A DNA stretch of 64,000 nt. Source: Vibrio neptunius (GTDB lineage Bacteria > Pseudomonadota > Gammaproteobacteria > Enterobacterales > Vibrionaceae). The notes below the pieces were generated by a model that was given only the letters and a program-made list of their open reading frames with translations, was not told where the DNA came from and did no database searches. Positions 1 through 7,453 of this stretch are shown here, one piece after another; the stretch's first letter is position 1, and every line of letters starts with the position of its first letter. Both the position numbers and the translations under genes were made by a program. The stretch is from positions 78,049 to 142,048 of the forward strand of contig NZ_JXXU01000035.1 in NCBI RefSeq assembly GCF_000967495.1. Direction: 5' to 3'.

Positions 1-1
1 C

Positions 2-982
2 ATAACGAAACGCCAGGTGGTGGATCAATTGTTGGCTGATGCGGTCACTGCATTTAAATCGCCGTCACGTATCTCTCATGCTGGCTTTACTGCAAAAATG
101 CCAAGCAATATGGAAATAGTGACTAACCGTCTTCTGGAAGCTTATGAACTTGAGCCTTATCGTACAGATTTGCTTATTTCAGCGGCAAATGCGCAAATCT
201 ACAACAAGAATGTTGATAGAGCGATAGCGCTTTTCGAGCAAGCACTGTCGGTCGCACCAGACGATGTTGATTTGCACGCGTACCTTGCGGTTTGGCAACG
301 CTTTAAAGGTAATGACGTCGAGTCAAACAAGCATATGGATAAGTTGAAATCTTTGAATGCAGGTAAAGCAGCCGATTTGGCTCGTATTTTTGAAACCGTT
401 GATCGCGTGTTGGCAACACCACTGAAAGAGATGGCGGACAAAGGGCTGTTGGATGATAAAGGTGCAATTGTCACTTTGGGGTATGCGCTCAATCCAGATG
501 GCTCGATGCATAATATATTAGTTGAGCGCTTAGAAACGACGTTAGCCATGGCTAAAGCTAACCCTGATGCTTTGATCGTGCTGACGGGAGGTGTGCCAAA
601 AAATCATAAAACGGAAGGTAAACTCATGGCTGACTGGTTGATTGCAAAAGGTGTGCGTAACGATCGTATCATTGAAGAAAACTACGCAACCAGCACGGTT
701 GGTAACGCGTTGTACAGCAGTTACGCACTGGCTCGCCACGGTATTAAACACGCCACTATTATCAGCTCTGCGAGCCATGTTCGACGTGGGCAAACGCTGT
801 TTGAAGTCGCAAGCTGGCAAACAGGCCCACAAGACATCACGTTTGATACTGTTGGTTATCCAGATAAGCCGATAACGGAATTGGCAAAGGTGAGCGACAG
901 TGAGCTACTTGGTATCTACCGAGACGCTTTAAGAACTTACGGGATGTGGAGTTACCGCTCTTATCCACTAGAGTCAAGATAA
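2..982 (+). CDS. TPR-containing YdcF/ElyC/SanA-family (DUF218) protein, 5' end outside window
   Basis: The reading frame is open to the first base, so the gene probably begins upstream; a GTG at 17 is the first candidate start inside the window but has no clear ribosome site. The N-terminal third looks like TPR helices (around residues 40-115, with the pattern NVDRAIALFEQALSVAPDD). The C-terminal 170 residues are a DUF218/YdcF domain, with VTLGYALNPDG, a GGVPKN stretch, a TEG...ADWL helix, and IIEENYATSTVGNA followed by SSASHVRR. In E. coli, family members (ElyC, SanA, YdcF) are envelope-associated and of uncertain biochemistry. A signal peptide or anchor would lie in the missing part. A strong hairpin follows the stop codon, so this is the last gene of its unit. 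Confidence 0.8.
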   Translation: MTKRQVVDQLLADAVTAFKSPSRISHAGFTAKMPSNMEIVTNRLLEAYELEPYRTDLLISAANAQIYNKNVDRAIALFEQALSVAPDDVDLHAYLAVWQRFKGNDVESNKHMDKLKSLNAGKAADLARIFETVDRVLATPLKEMADKGLLDDKGAIVTLGYALNPDGSMHNILVERLETTLAMAKANPDALIVLTGGVPKNHKTEGKLMADWLIAKGVRNDRIIEENYATSTVGNALYSSYALARHGIKHATIISSASHVRRGQTLFEVASWQTGPQDITFDTVGYPDKPITELAKVSDSELLGIYRDALRTYGMWSYRSYPLESR

Positions 983-986
983 ATAC

Positions 987-1022
987 ACACAGAAAAGGCC
1001 ACGGTATTGGCCTTTTCTGTGT
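987..1022. terminator. Intrinsic terminator, probably bidirectional
   Basis: A perfect 15-bp inverted repeat (987-1001 with 1008-1022) has a 6-nt loop. The stem contains AGAAAAGGCC and its complement, so a T-rich stretch is present on either strand. It lies five bases after the YdcF-family stop codon. Confidence 0.85.
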
Positions 1023-1175
1023 CAGCAACATCCCCGTAGATTGGATAGTGTCCGCTTACGGGAATTTTTTAAAAATCATATAGTTATCAACAAAGGTCAG
1101 GCTGACTAGATGGCGACAAATGGCTACTACTTTCAAATCCCAGATCTTTAACCTCCAAAAAACGAAAGTTTAATG

Positions 1176-1191
1176 TTATGTTATAACGTAA
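1176..1191. promoter_or_regulatory. Predicted Zur operator
   Basis: The 16-mer TTATGTTATAACGTAA differs at one position from the perfect palindrome in front of the zur-like gene at 5595-5610. It overlaps a possible -10 element (TATAAC, 1182-1187). Binding at this place would block transcription of the downstream aspartoacylase-like gene. The assignment rests on similarity between the two sites and on known gammaproteobacterial Zur boxes; the regulator has not been shown to bind here. Confidence 0.65.
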
Positions 1192-1214
1192 TGTTTTTGT
1201 TTGAGAACCTATTT

Positions 1215-2078
1215 GTGCAGAAAGTGAATCAAGTGCTCGTTGTTGCCGGCACTCATGGAAACGAGTTGACGGGGCTATACCTTCAGAAATTGATCAAAGC
1301 TGGTAGTTACTCTGTTGAGCGCTCTTCCTTTGAAGTAAAAAGCGTGGTCGGTAATCCGGAAGCAGTGAAGAGAAATGTACGTTTCATGGACGTTGATCTC
1401 AATCGTCAGTTTGTTAGCGCAGCTTTAGTCGAGGAGTCACGAGAAGCGAAACTAGCGGTTTCCTTCCGAAGAGAATATGCTCGGGTTGAAAACCAGTTGA
1501 TTGTTGACTTACATAATACGACTAGCAATATGGGAGCAACATTGATCTTGTTGTCCAATGCCCCGTTCTATACTCGGATGGGAGCCTACATTAAACAGCG
1601 CATGCCGAAAGCGAATGTGTTGTTTGAAGACCGAAAACCATTGTCTGAGCAACCTTATTTATGCTCTGTAGGGCAATATGGAATCATGATAGAAGTAGGG
1701 GCTCAAGCACATGGTTCTCTGATGTATCAAACACTAGAGTTAATGAAACAAATGCTTACTGCAGTATTAGATTTTGTTGAACTGCACAACTTAGATAAGG
1801 CAATCGCTGGTGCTTCATACGATGCGTTTCGCTACATGGAAGAGGTAGTTTTCCCATTGGATCATGATGGAATGCGTCTAGCAGTCGTACATCCGACAAT
1901 TTGTGGTAGGGACTTTGAGGTCGTAGAACCGGGAGAGCCACTGTTAGCTACCTTTTTAGGCTATGATGTGCATTGGCAAGGAGAGAAGGAGGTTTATCCA
2001 CACTTCATCAATGAAAGTGCGTATTGTACCAGCAATATCGCCATGGCACTGGCCGAAAAAGTACATGTAAAAATGTAA
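1215..2078 (+). CDS. Aspartoacylase / succinylglutamate desuccinylase family zinc hydrolase
   Basis: Similar to aspartoacylase (AspA/ACY2, M14-like fold), which hydrolyses N-acetylaspartate-type amides. The zinc motif GTHGNELTG supplies His and Glu, DVDLNRQF follows, and the third ligand lies in VDLHNTTSNMG; a later IMIEVGAQAHG segment also matches the family. Upstream ATGs exist at 1173 and 1191, but the first lies before the predicted operator and the second shares its last base. GTG 1215 has a GAGA about 8 nt upstream and leaves room for a promoter at the operator, so I prefer it; 1191 remains possible. Its length (287 residues from GTG) is near the family norm. The gene is monocistronic. 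The shared Zur-type operator suggests expression in zinc limitation. The true substrate is unknown. Confidence 0.8.
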   Translation: MQKVNQVLVVAGTHGNELTGLYLQKLIKAGSYSVERSSFEVKSVVGNPEAVKRNVRFMDVDLNRQFVSAALVEESREAKLAVSFRREYARVENQLIVDLHNTTSNMGATLILLSNAPFYTRMGAYIKQRMPKANVLFEDRKPLSEQPYLCSVGQYGIMIEVGAQAHGSLMYQTLELMKQMLTAVLDFVELHNLDKAIAGASYDAFRYMEEVVFPLDHDGMRLAVVHPTICGRDFEVVEPGEPLLATFLGYDVHWQGEKEVYPHFINESAYCTSNIAMALAEKVHVKM

Positions 2079-2129
2079 AGCGACTGTGTATAGGGTAGGT
2101 GTATTTCCTACCCTCTGAGACTTCGTTGT

Positions 2130-3128
2130 TTAGGCTATCACGCAAGCCATTAATTGGGCTTCAATCGCATCGTCAAGGTTGTCCGAGATAAACTCTACGC
2201 GGCTTTCAAAACCATCATCCAGAATCACTTCGGTCAATCCGTCTGACGTCATGTTGTAGCCTAAAACACCCATATCGGTTATGAATACAGCCTTCATACG
2301 TTCAATGTTCAGATCAAGTAGCATTAATACCAATTTCTGTCGGCTGAAAACTTTGTCTGGTGAGAAGCGCCAGCCAATACTTCGAAAACCTTCACCTTCG
2401 TTTACTGCTTTGATGATGCCACTCTCTGGCATTGGTAGATCGGCGGCCAGAGGTTTTGATTGAGCATGGTAGTGATGGTGACTGCCTTTTTCGTTGGCTA
2501 AAGTAGGTCCCTCAAATTCATCAAAAGGAATATTGCCAAATTCGGCGAAAATCACTCGTTTTTCCTCACCACCTAGCTTTGTTACATAAGCGCCTAACTG
2601 CTGTTTCTCATCGCCTTGGTACAAATCGATTTTGTTACCTACTATGGTGTCTGAAATCGCGATCTGTTGGTTGAATGTATCATGGTGCGTGTATCGCTCA
2701 TCAGACAGCTGTCGCGCATCAACCAGCGTGAGTGTTTTTTGTAAAGACAGTACTTCTTGATAATGTTTAGAAGAGAGCACTTGCAATACTTCTTTAGGGT
2801 GCCCGAGGCCAGTCGGTTCAATGAGAAGACGGTCAGGCTTGGCTTCGGTAAGTAGTTGGTTAAGAGCAATTTGCATGGGTAGCCCAGCTGCGCAGCACAT
2901 ACACCCCCCCGGAACCTCACGAATAAATACTTGCTCTTTTCGATTATGTTGGCCTTGAAACAAGCTTCCATCGACACCTATTTCACCGAACTCGTTAACC
3001 AGAATAGCCCAGCGTTCGTCAGCCGGTTTGTACTGCATTAACTTGAGGATTGCGGAGGTTTTTCCTGCACCGAGAAAGCCGGTAATGATATTGGTCGGAA
3101 CCGCTTTGATTGGTTGTTCAGAGCTCAT
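2130..3128 (-). CDS. COG0523-family zinc metallochaperone GTPase
   Basis: A 332-residue G3E-family P-loop GTPase of the CobW/YeiR/ZNG1 group. Walker A is GFLGAGKT (residues 17-24). The family metal motif CxCC is GGCMCC with Cys76, Cys78 and Cys79, and the guanine-specificity motif is NKID. A His-rich linker (HHHYHA) precedes the CobW C-terminal domain, as is common in zinc-linked members. The start has GGAGAA 7 nt upstream and overlaps the end of the gamma-carbonic anhydrase gene by 11 bp, so the two are probably translationally coupled. It is the last gene of a predicted Zur operon. Known family members deliver zinc to client enzymes under zinc starvation; the client here is not known. Confidence 0.88.
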   Translation of the reverse strand: MSSEQPIKAVPTNIITGFLGAGKTSAILKLMQYKPADERWAILVNEFGEIGVDGSLFQGQHNRKEQVFIREVPGGCMCCAAGLPMQIALNQLLTEAKPDRLLIEPTGLGHPKEVLQVLSSKHYQEVLSLQKTLTLVDARQLSDERYTHHDTFNQQIAISDTIVGNKIDLYQGDEKQQLGAYVTKLGGEEKRVIFAEFGNIPFDEFEGPTLANEKGSHHHYHAQSKPLAADLPMPESGIIKAVNEGEGFRSIGWRFSPDKVFSRQKLVLMLLDLNIERMKAVFITDMGVLGYNMTSDGLTEVILDDGFESRVEFISDNLDDAIEAQLMACVIA

Positions 3129-3678
3129 TTGCCATTCTCCTATACCCTTTCACAAGGGTGTGGTTGGCTGATACAACGGACTCTGAAAATGCTGAATACT
3201 CAGGCGGGACTTTAGAGATGCTACTTAAATCAAAGCCTGCGCCAATATTGGTCATTGGTGGTACATGAAATTGCTCAGGCAAATCTAAACCATCAACAAC
3301 ACAGTTGTGGCGAATGACACAGCCTTTTCCTATCGTCGCGTTAAAAACGACCGAGTTGAAACCGATGAACACGTCATCGCCAACCTCACAAGGGCCGTGG
3401 ATAATAGAGCGGTGGGCAATAGAGGAGCGCTCGCCGATGGTCACAGCTGCGCCTGCTTTGGAGTGGATAACAACGCCGTCTTGAATATTGGTATCCTGCT
3501 TGATGACAATAGGATCCATCTTTCCCTCGGCGTTGACTTCATCCGCTCGTATCACCGCGTATGGGCCAATAAATACATTGTCTTCGATAATCACTTTGCC
3601 ACAGATGATGGCGGTTGGGTCAATGAATGCCGTTTCGGAGACGACAGGCATATGCCCGTTTGGGTTTCTTCTTAACAT
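3118..3678 (-). CDS. Gamma-class carbonic anhydrase family protein (zinc-limitation paralogue)
   Basis: A 186-residue left-handed beta-helix protein with hexapeptide repeats (e.g. VIIEDNVFIGPYAVIRADE, CEVGDDVFIGFNS). The histidines expected at the trimer-interface metal site are present in VVIHSKAG and in AHRSIIHGP. Family members are carbonic anhydrases or related transferases (CaiE, PaaY, YrdA). It sits between a dihydroorotase paralogue and a COG0523 GTPase behind a Zur-type operator, the same company kept by the gamma-CA gene next to pyrQ in Pseudomonas aeruginosa. It probably substitutes for a zinc-dependent carbonic anhydrase, perhaps with another metal; this is inference. Confidence 0.85.
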   Translation of the reverse strand: MLRRNPNGHMPVVSETAFIDPTAIICGKVIIEDNVFIGPYAVIRADEVNAEGKMDPIVIKQDTNIQDGVVIHSKAGAAVTIGERSSIAHRSIIHGPCEVGDDVFIGFNSVVFNATIGKGCVIRHNCVVDGLDLPEQFHVPPMTNIGAGFDLSSISKVPPEYSAFSESVVSANHTLVKGYRRMANEL

Positions 3679-3707
3679 TTTAATATCTCAGTGGATAGGA
3701 ACTGCTT

Positions 3708-5042
3708 TTAGCGTGTGAAGGACAGGGCACTGGCGATTGATGGCTCAAAAGTCACTTGTTTCCCGTCGAATACCTTGTTGCCGTTCACCCAAGTACTTTG
3801 GATCTTCGACGAAAAGGTGTGACCTGCGAATGGACTCCAGCCGCAGTGATAGAAGTTGTTGTCATGAGTGACGCTGGTGGAATTGTCTCTGTCGACCAGC
3901 ACCAAATCGGCGTAGTAACCTTCGCGAATAAATCCTCGGTCTTTGATCGCGTATCTGAGTGCTGGATTGTGCGATACTTTCTCGACCACCTGAGTCAAGC
4001 TCAGCCTTCCTCTGTCGACGTGATCGAGTAAGCTCAGTAGGGCATGTTGGACCAATGGCATACCCGCGGGAGCCTGTTCATATGGTACCTGTTTTTCTGA
4101 CAAGGTATGCGGTGCATGGTCGGTAGCGATGATATCAATCTGATTGGTGTGCAAAGCTTGGATCAAGGCATCTCGGTCGCTGGCGTACTTGATCGCTGGA
4201 TTGCATTTAATCAGGTTGCCTCGCGCAGCGTAGTCCTGATTGCTGAACCACAAATGATGTACACACGCCTCGGCTGTGATGTGTTTTTGTTGAATGGGCC
4301 CCGGTTCAAATAGTGAAAGCTCTTTTTCCGTGGTGATGTGAAGAACGTGCAGCTGCGTGCGGTACTTTTTAGCTAATGAAACGGCGTATGATGAAGACGC
4401 AAAGCATGCGGCATCATCACGGAGTACTGGATGGTCTTCAATCGAGAATACCGAACGAGATTGCCGTAATTTTTCGCTGTTTTGGGCGATGATAGGGCTA
4501 CTCTCACAGTGTGTTACCACCAAGGTGGGCGATTCCTCGAAGATTCGCTCTAATGCTTGCGGGTGCTCGACCAACAAGTCACCCGTTGAAGCGCCCATAA
4601 ACACTTTTACGCCACAGTGCTTTGTTGGATCCAGCTGTTGTATTTGAGTTAGGTTATCCTCGGTAGCACCAAGATAAAACGCGTAATTGGCGTAGGAGTA
4701 CTGGGCTGCAATCGCGTATTTCTGTTCGAGCGCTTCAATGGTAGTCGTGGAAGGGTTGACGTTTGGCATCTCCATGTAACTGGTAATACCGCCAGCGACT
4801 GCTGCTCGTGACTCTGAACCGATAGACCCTTTGTGTGTCAGACCAGGTTCTCGAAAATGCACCTGATCATCGATCATTCCGGGGAGTAGGTAACTTCCCT
4901 CTGCATCGACAATTTCGTCACTGGGAGAGGCGACAATATCTGCTGCTATTCTCTCTATTCTTTGACCGACAATACGCACATCCATTTGACTCACGATACT
5001 GTCGCTGACGATATGAGCATTCTTAATTAGTATTGAGGTCAT
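3708..5042 (-). CDS. pyrQ: Dihydroorotase-like amidohydrolase, zinc-limitation paralogue (PyrC2/PyrQ type)
   Basis: A 444-residue class I dihydroorotase-type cyclic amidohydrolase; dihydroorotase forms dihydroorotate in pyrimidine synthesis. The family motif DxHxHxR appears here as D58-D-Q60-V-H62-F-R64, so the first histidine of the HxH metal pair is replaced by Gln. Other motifs remain: VKVFMGAS, VTHCES, HVLHIT and ATDHAPH, with catalytic Asp in the last. Loss of one ligand fits a paralogue that works with less zinc or another metal. It starts 37 bp after the zur-like gene and ends 29 bp before the gamma-CA gene, all in one operon. The name is by analogy with the Zur-regulated pyrQ of Pseudomonas. 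Confidence 0.85.
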   Translation of the reverse strand: MTSILIKNAHIVSDSIVSQMDVRIVGQRIERIAADIVASPSDEIVDAEGSYLLPGMIDDQVHFREPGLTHKGSIGSESRAAVAGGITSYMEMPNVNPSTTTIEALEQKYAIAAQYSYANYAFYLGATEDNLTQIQQLDPTKHCGVKVFMGASTGDLLVEHPQALERIFEESPTLVVTHCESSPIIAQNSEKLRQSRSVFSIEDHPVLRDDAACFASSSYAVSLAKKYRTQLHVLHITTEKELSLFEPGPIQQKHITAEACVHHLWFSNQDYAARGNLIKCNPAIKYASDRDALIQALHTNQIDIIATDHAPHTLSEKQVPYEQAPAGMPLVQHALLSLLDHVDRGRLSLTQVVEKVSHNPALRYAIKDRGFIREGYYADLVLVDRDNSTSVTHDNNFYHCGWSPFAGHTFSSKIQSTWVNGNKVFDGKQVTFEPSIASALSFTR

Positions 5043-5079
5043 AACGCTGAACTGGCTCCTTTTGCTGGTTTACTGAGTG

Positions 5080-5541
5080 TTAATCGGAACTTTGGCTGCA
5101 TTCGTGGCACAGACAATCAATCTCAAGTTGCGGTGTTAACACCTTAAATCCGACTTGCTTGGCATCTGACTCTAGGTTGGTAATAAGGGATGGGTCTAAA
5201 GTTTGTTCTTGAGTCTTGTTACATTGGCGGCAAATCAAAAACTGGGGGACGCCATGTTCGTGCTCGTCATGGATATGAGCACAGGCGACGTACTTGCTTG
5301 AGGCGTTGAGCTTATGTGCCAAGTGCTCTTGTTCCAAAAACTCCAAGATTCGGTAAGCAGACATGGCTTGAACCGTTTGGCCAAAGTGAGTTTTTGCATA
5401 GTCAATCAACTCATAAACAGACAGCGCTTTATCAGCATGAAGGAGCGCCGTGAGTACTTGCTTGCGTTTTGAAGTGAGCCGCTTTCCATTTGCCCGGCAG
5501 CGTTTCTCTGCCTGTTCAATCATTGTTTCGATTGTCTCCAT
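5080..5541 (-). CDS. zur: Fur-family zinc uptake regulator (Zur-like)
   Basis: About 153 residues with the Fur fold: an N-terminal winged helix (RLTSKRKQVLTALL ... MSAYRILEFL) followed by a metal-binding dimerisation domain. Structural-zinc cysteines are in FLICRQC and at the C-terminus in CLCHEC. The His-rich stretch ACAHIHDEHEHG probably contributes to the sensory site. The layout matches Zur better than Fur, PerR or Nur. ATG 5541 has a weak GGGTG upstream; an in-frame GTG at 5550 would add three residues. It is the first gene of the operon and has a palindromic operator about 50 bp upstream, so it is probably autoregulated and represses the downstream zinc-sparing genes. A second Zur elsewhere in the genome cannot be excluded. 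Confidence 0.83.
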   Translation of the reverse strand: METIETMIEQAEKRCRANGKRLTSKRKQVLTALLHADKALSVYELIDYAKTHFGQTVQAMSAYRILEFLEQEHLAHKLNASSKYVACAHIHDEHEHGVPQFLICRQCNKTQEQTLDPSLITNLESDAKQVGFKVLTPQLEIDCLCHECSQSSD

Positions 5542-5591
5542 AACATTCACCCAAACCGTGTATTTTCTGGTGCCCTAATATCTTTTATATT

Positions 5592-5613
5592 ATATTATGT
5601 TATAACATAACAT
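5592..5613. promoter_or_regulatory. Predicted Zur operator of the zur-pyrQ operon
   Basis: The core at 5595-5610, TTATGTTATAACATAA, is a perfect 16-bp palindrome; 20 of 22 positions are symmetric over 5592-5613. It resembles the E. coli Zur box (ATGTTATANTATAACAT). It lies upstream of the Fur-family gene and is nearly identical to the site at 1176-1191. Confidence 0.75.
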
Positions 5614-5737
5614 TTTGGGCTGCAATAAAGTCTTTAACCAGACTTGGTGAGCCAGACAAGGAGAGCCTTTGTTTGTTCATCGGTATCCCCATCTTAGCGG
5701 TATCGAACGGACATTGCTTGCGACTAAAAAAATGCTC

Positions 5738-5768
5738 TTGACCTCAATCTTGGTTGAGGTTTTACAGT
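5738..5768 (+). promoter_or_regulatory. MerR-family-type promoter with overlong spacer
   Basis: The -35 is TTGACC (5738-5743) and the -10 is TACAGT (5763-5768), separated by 19 bp, the hallmark of MerR-activated promoters. The spacer region holds the dyad ACCTCAA-N6-TTGAGGT (5741-5760), close to the SoxR-type half-site CCTCAA. It would transcribe the RidA gene 38 bp downstream and possibly the EamA gene. No MerR-family gene is in the window. Confidence 0.7.
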
Positions 5769-5805
5769 GATTGAGATTTGAACCTACTAAGTTGAGAAGA
5801 TAACA

Positions 5806-6222
5806 ATGTCAAATAAATCAATCACGTTTGAAAACCCTTCAGATTTATTCAATCCGACGCCATATGGCTTTTGTCACACAGTCACTGCTCCCTCTGATGG
5901 ACAGCTTGTTTACATCTCGGGCCAAAGTGGTGGAGAAGGCGTCGAGCACCGCTTGAGTGAAGATTTTCGCCAACAAGTGCGGAGTGTGTTAACTAACTTA
6001 GAGATTGCCTTGACGGCTCATACACTCAGCTTCGGCGATGTTTTAAAAATTACCGTTTTAATCGTCGATCACGATGAAAGAAAACTGCAAGTCTGGAGCG
6101 ACGAGATGCTTATGCGCTGGCCTTCTGATCGCTTACCTGCCAGTACGTTGATCCCAGTGCCTAGATTGGCGCTTGATGAAATGAAAATAGAGGTGGATGC
6201 GGTTGCTTTTAAAGCGATGTAA
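5806..6222 (+). CDS. RidA/YjgF/YER057c/UK114 family protein
   Basis: A 138-residue single-domain RidA-superfamily protein. RidA proteins hydrolyse reactive enamine/imine intermediates formed by PLP enzymes. Recognisable segments are LVYISGQSGG near residue 45 and the C-terminal RLPASTLIPVPRLALDEM, with the arginine that binds the substrate carboxylate in active members, followed by KIEVDAVA. GAGAAG lies about 9 nt upstream of the ATG. It sits behind a MerR-type promoter and 81 bp before an EamA transporter on the same strand. It is probably a Rid subfamily other than the housekeeping RidA, so its substrate is unknown. Confidence 0.85.
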   Translation: MSNKSITFENPSDLFNPTPYGFCHTVTAPSDGQLVYISGQSGGEGVEHRLSEDFRQQVRSVLTNLEIALTAHTLSFGDVLKITVLIVDHDERKLQVWSDEMLMRWPSDRLPASTLIPVPRLALDEMKIEVDAVAFKAM

Positions 6223-6303
6223 GCGATATTGCCGATGAACTTAACTCAACAACGACAAGATACACACCGAGTGAAAAAGACGTATTTTAGGTAATCCATC
6301 GTT

Positions 6304-7188
6304 ATGTTTAGAAACTATTTAACCCTGCTGACAATTGGTCTTATTTGGGGCTCTCAGTTTGTGTTCCAGAAATATTCTCTAATGGGATTTGACCCAGTAT
6401 GGATAGGCACATTCCGCGCTATTCTTGGCGCACTAACATTAACTCTGATATGCAAAATGACGGGTATAACCAGTGTGAGCAAGCAATGGGGGCTGTTTGC
6501 ATTGATTGGCATGCTGGAAGCAGCGATTCCGTTTGTTTTGGTACCTTGGGCACAGCAGGAGTTATCAAGCTCGATTACGGCTATATTGATGGGAACATTG
6601 CCTTTCTACGCATTGTTGCTTGCTCCTGTATTTATTAGAGGCACAAGAATCAGTATAGGCAGTGCGATTAGCGTGATTGTAGGATTCGGCGGGCTGTTAG
6701 TGTTGTTTTATCCTGAGCTTGCCACTGGGGCTGGGCGCATCGATCTTGTTAGCTCGATAGCGATTGTGTTCTCTGCTATCTGCTTTGCTGTTGCCTTGCT
6801 GTTACTTAATCGAGTGAAAGGTGAGCCCCCACTTATTGTTGCGCGTAATGTTCTGTGTATGGCCAGTGTTCAGCTCACCGTCATCGCCCTGATGACGGCC
6901 CCGCTCAATCAGTCTCACCCGAATACGTCATCAGTTATGTCTTTGCTTTACCTAGGTGTAATATGCGCTGGCGTCGTGTATTACCTCTATATGATGAGTA
7001 TTAAAAATGCGGGCGCAGTTTTCACTTCCATGACCAATTATTTGGTCCCTGCCGTCGGTGTATTGATTGGTGTTTTCCTTACCGATGAGTCTGTCCAAGG
7101 CAATACTTGGCTAGCGCTCGCCATTATTTTGTCAGCCTTGTTTATTAATCAGATGTTCGAAGGCAAACACAGTAAGAAAGAGCGATAG
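6304..7188 (+). CDS. EamA/DMT-superfamily transporter
   Basis: A 294-residue inner-membrane protein with about ten hydrophobic segments arranged as two EamA repeats. The first repeat starts LTIGLIWGSQFVFQKYSL and the second lies after residue 145. The C-terminus is short, polar and basic (EGKHSKKER). DMT transporters export or import small metabolites such as amino acids, and the substrate cannot be predicted. It follows a RidA gene and may share its MerR-type promoter. A strong hairpin 12 bp after the stop ends the unit. Confidence 0.85.
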   Translation: MFRNYLTLLTIGLIWGSQFVFQKYSLMGFDPVWIGTFRAILGALTLTLICKMTGITSVSKQWGLFALIGMLEAAIPFVLVPWAQQELSSSITAILMGTLPFYALLLAPVFIRGTRISIGSAISVIVGFGGLLVLFYPELATGAGRIDLVSSIAIVFSAICFAVALLLLNRVKGEPPLIVARNVLCMASVQLTVIALMTAPLNQSHPNTSSVMSLLYLGVICAGVVYYLYMMSIKNAGAVFTSMTNYLVPAVGVLIGVFLTDESVQGNTWLALAIILSALFINQMFEGKHSKKER

Positions 7189-7199
7189 TTTTACGCTTT

Positions 7200-7224
7200 T
7201 GCCACGGCTAGCTGAGCCGTGGCA
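7200..7224. terminator. Hairpin terminator after the EamA gene
   Basis: A perfect 10-bp stem (TGCCACGGCT at 7200-7209, complement at 7215-7224) with a 5-nt loop. It is preceded by TTTTACGCTTT and followed by only a weak T-rich stretch, so termination on the plus strand may be partial. Confidence 0.6.
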
Positions 7225-7453
7225 TCCAATTTCTACAAGTAACACTATTGGTTAAGCAGGGAGCTCAATATCTAAGTTTTCGACAGTGTTTTTTGATATG
7301 AGAATCAAAAAGCGATGATTCTCTCAATATAGGTTTGAGATTAACCCGATAACTCTATTTTCCACTTAATGTATTGTAATTTAAAGATTTTGTAGTTGGC
7401 ATGTTCTCTGCTGTATTGATTGAATGCGTAAGTCGTTATAGAGGAGAATGCTT

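Noticed and set aside
1173..1214. N-terminal extension of the aspartoacylase-like protein (MLCYNVMFLFENLF)
   Set aside because: It is encoded by the predicted operator and lacks a ribosome site; the family starts near the VNQVLVVAGTHGNE strand.
7300..7323. Inverted repeat GAGAATCA/TGATTCTC upstream of the phosphoethanolamine transferase gene, tested as a Fur or PhoP site
   Set aside because: It does not match either consensus; arms of 8 bp with an 8-nt gap are not enough to name a regulator.
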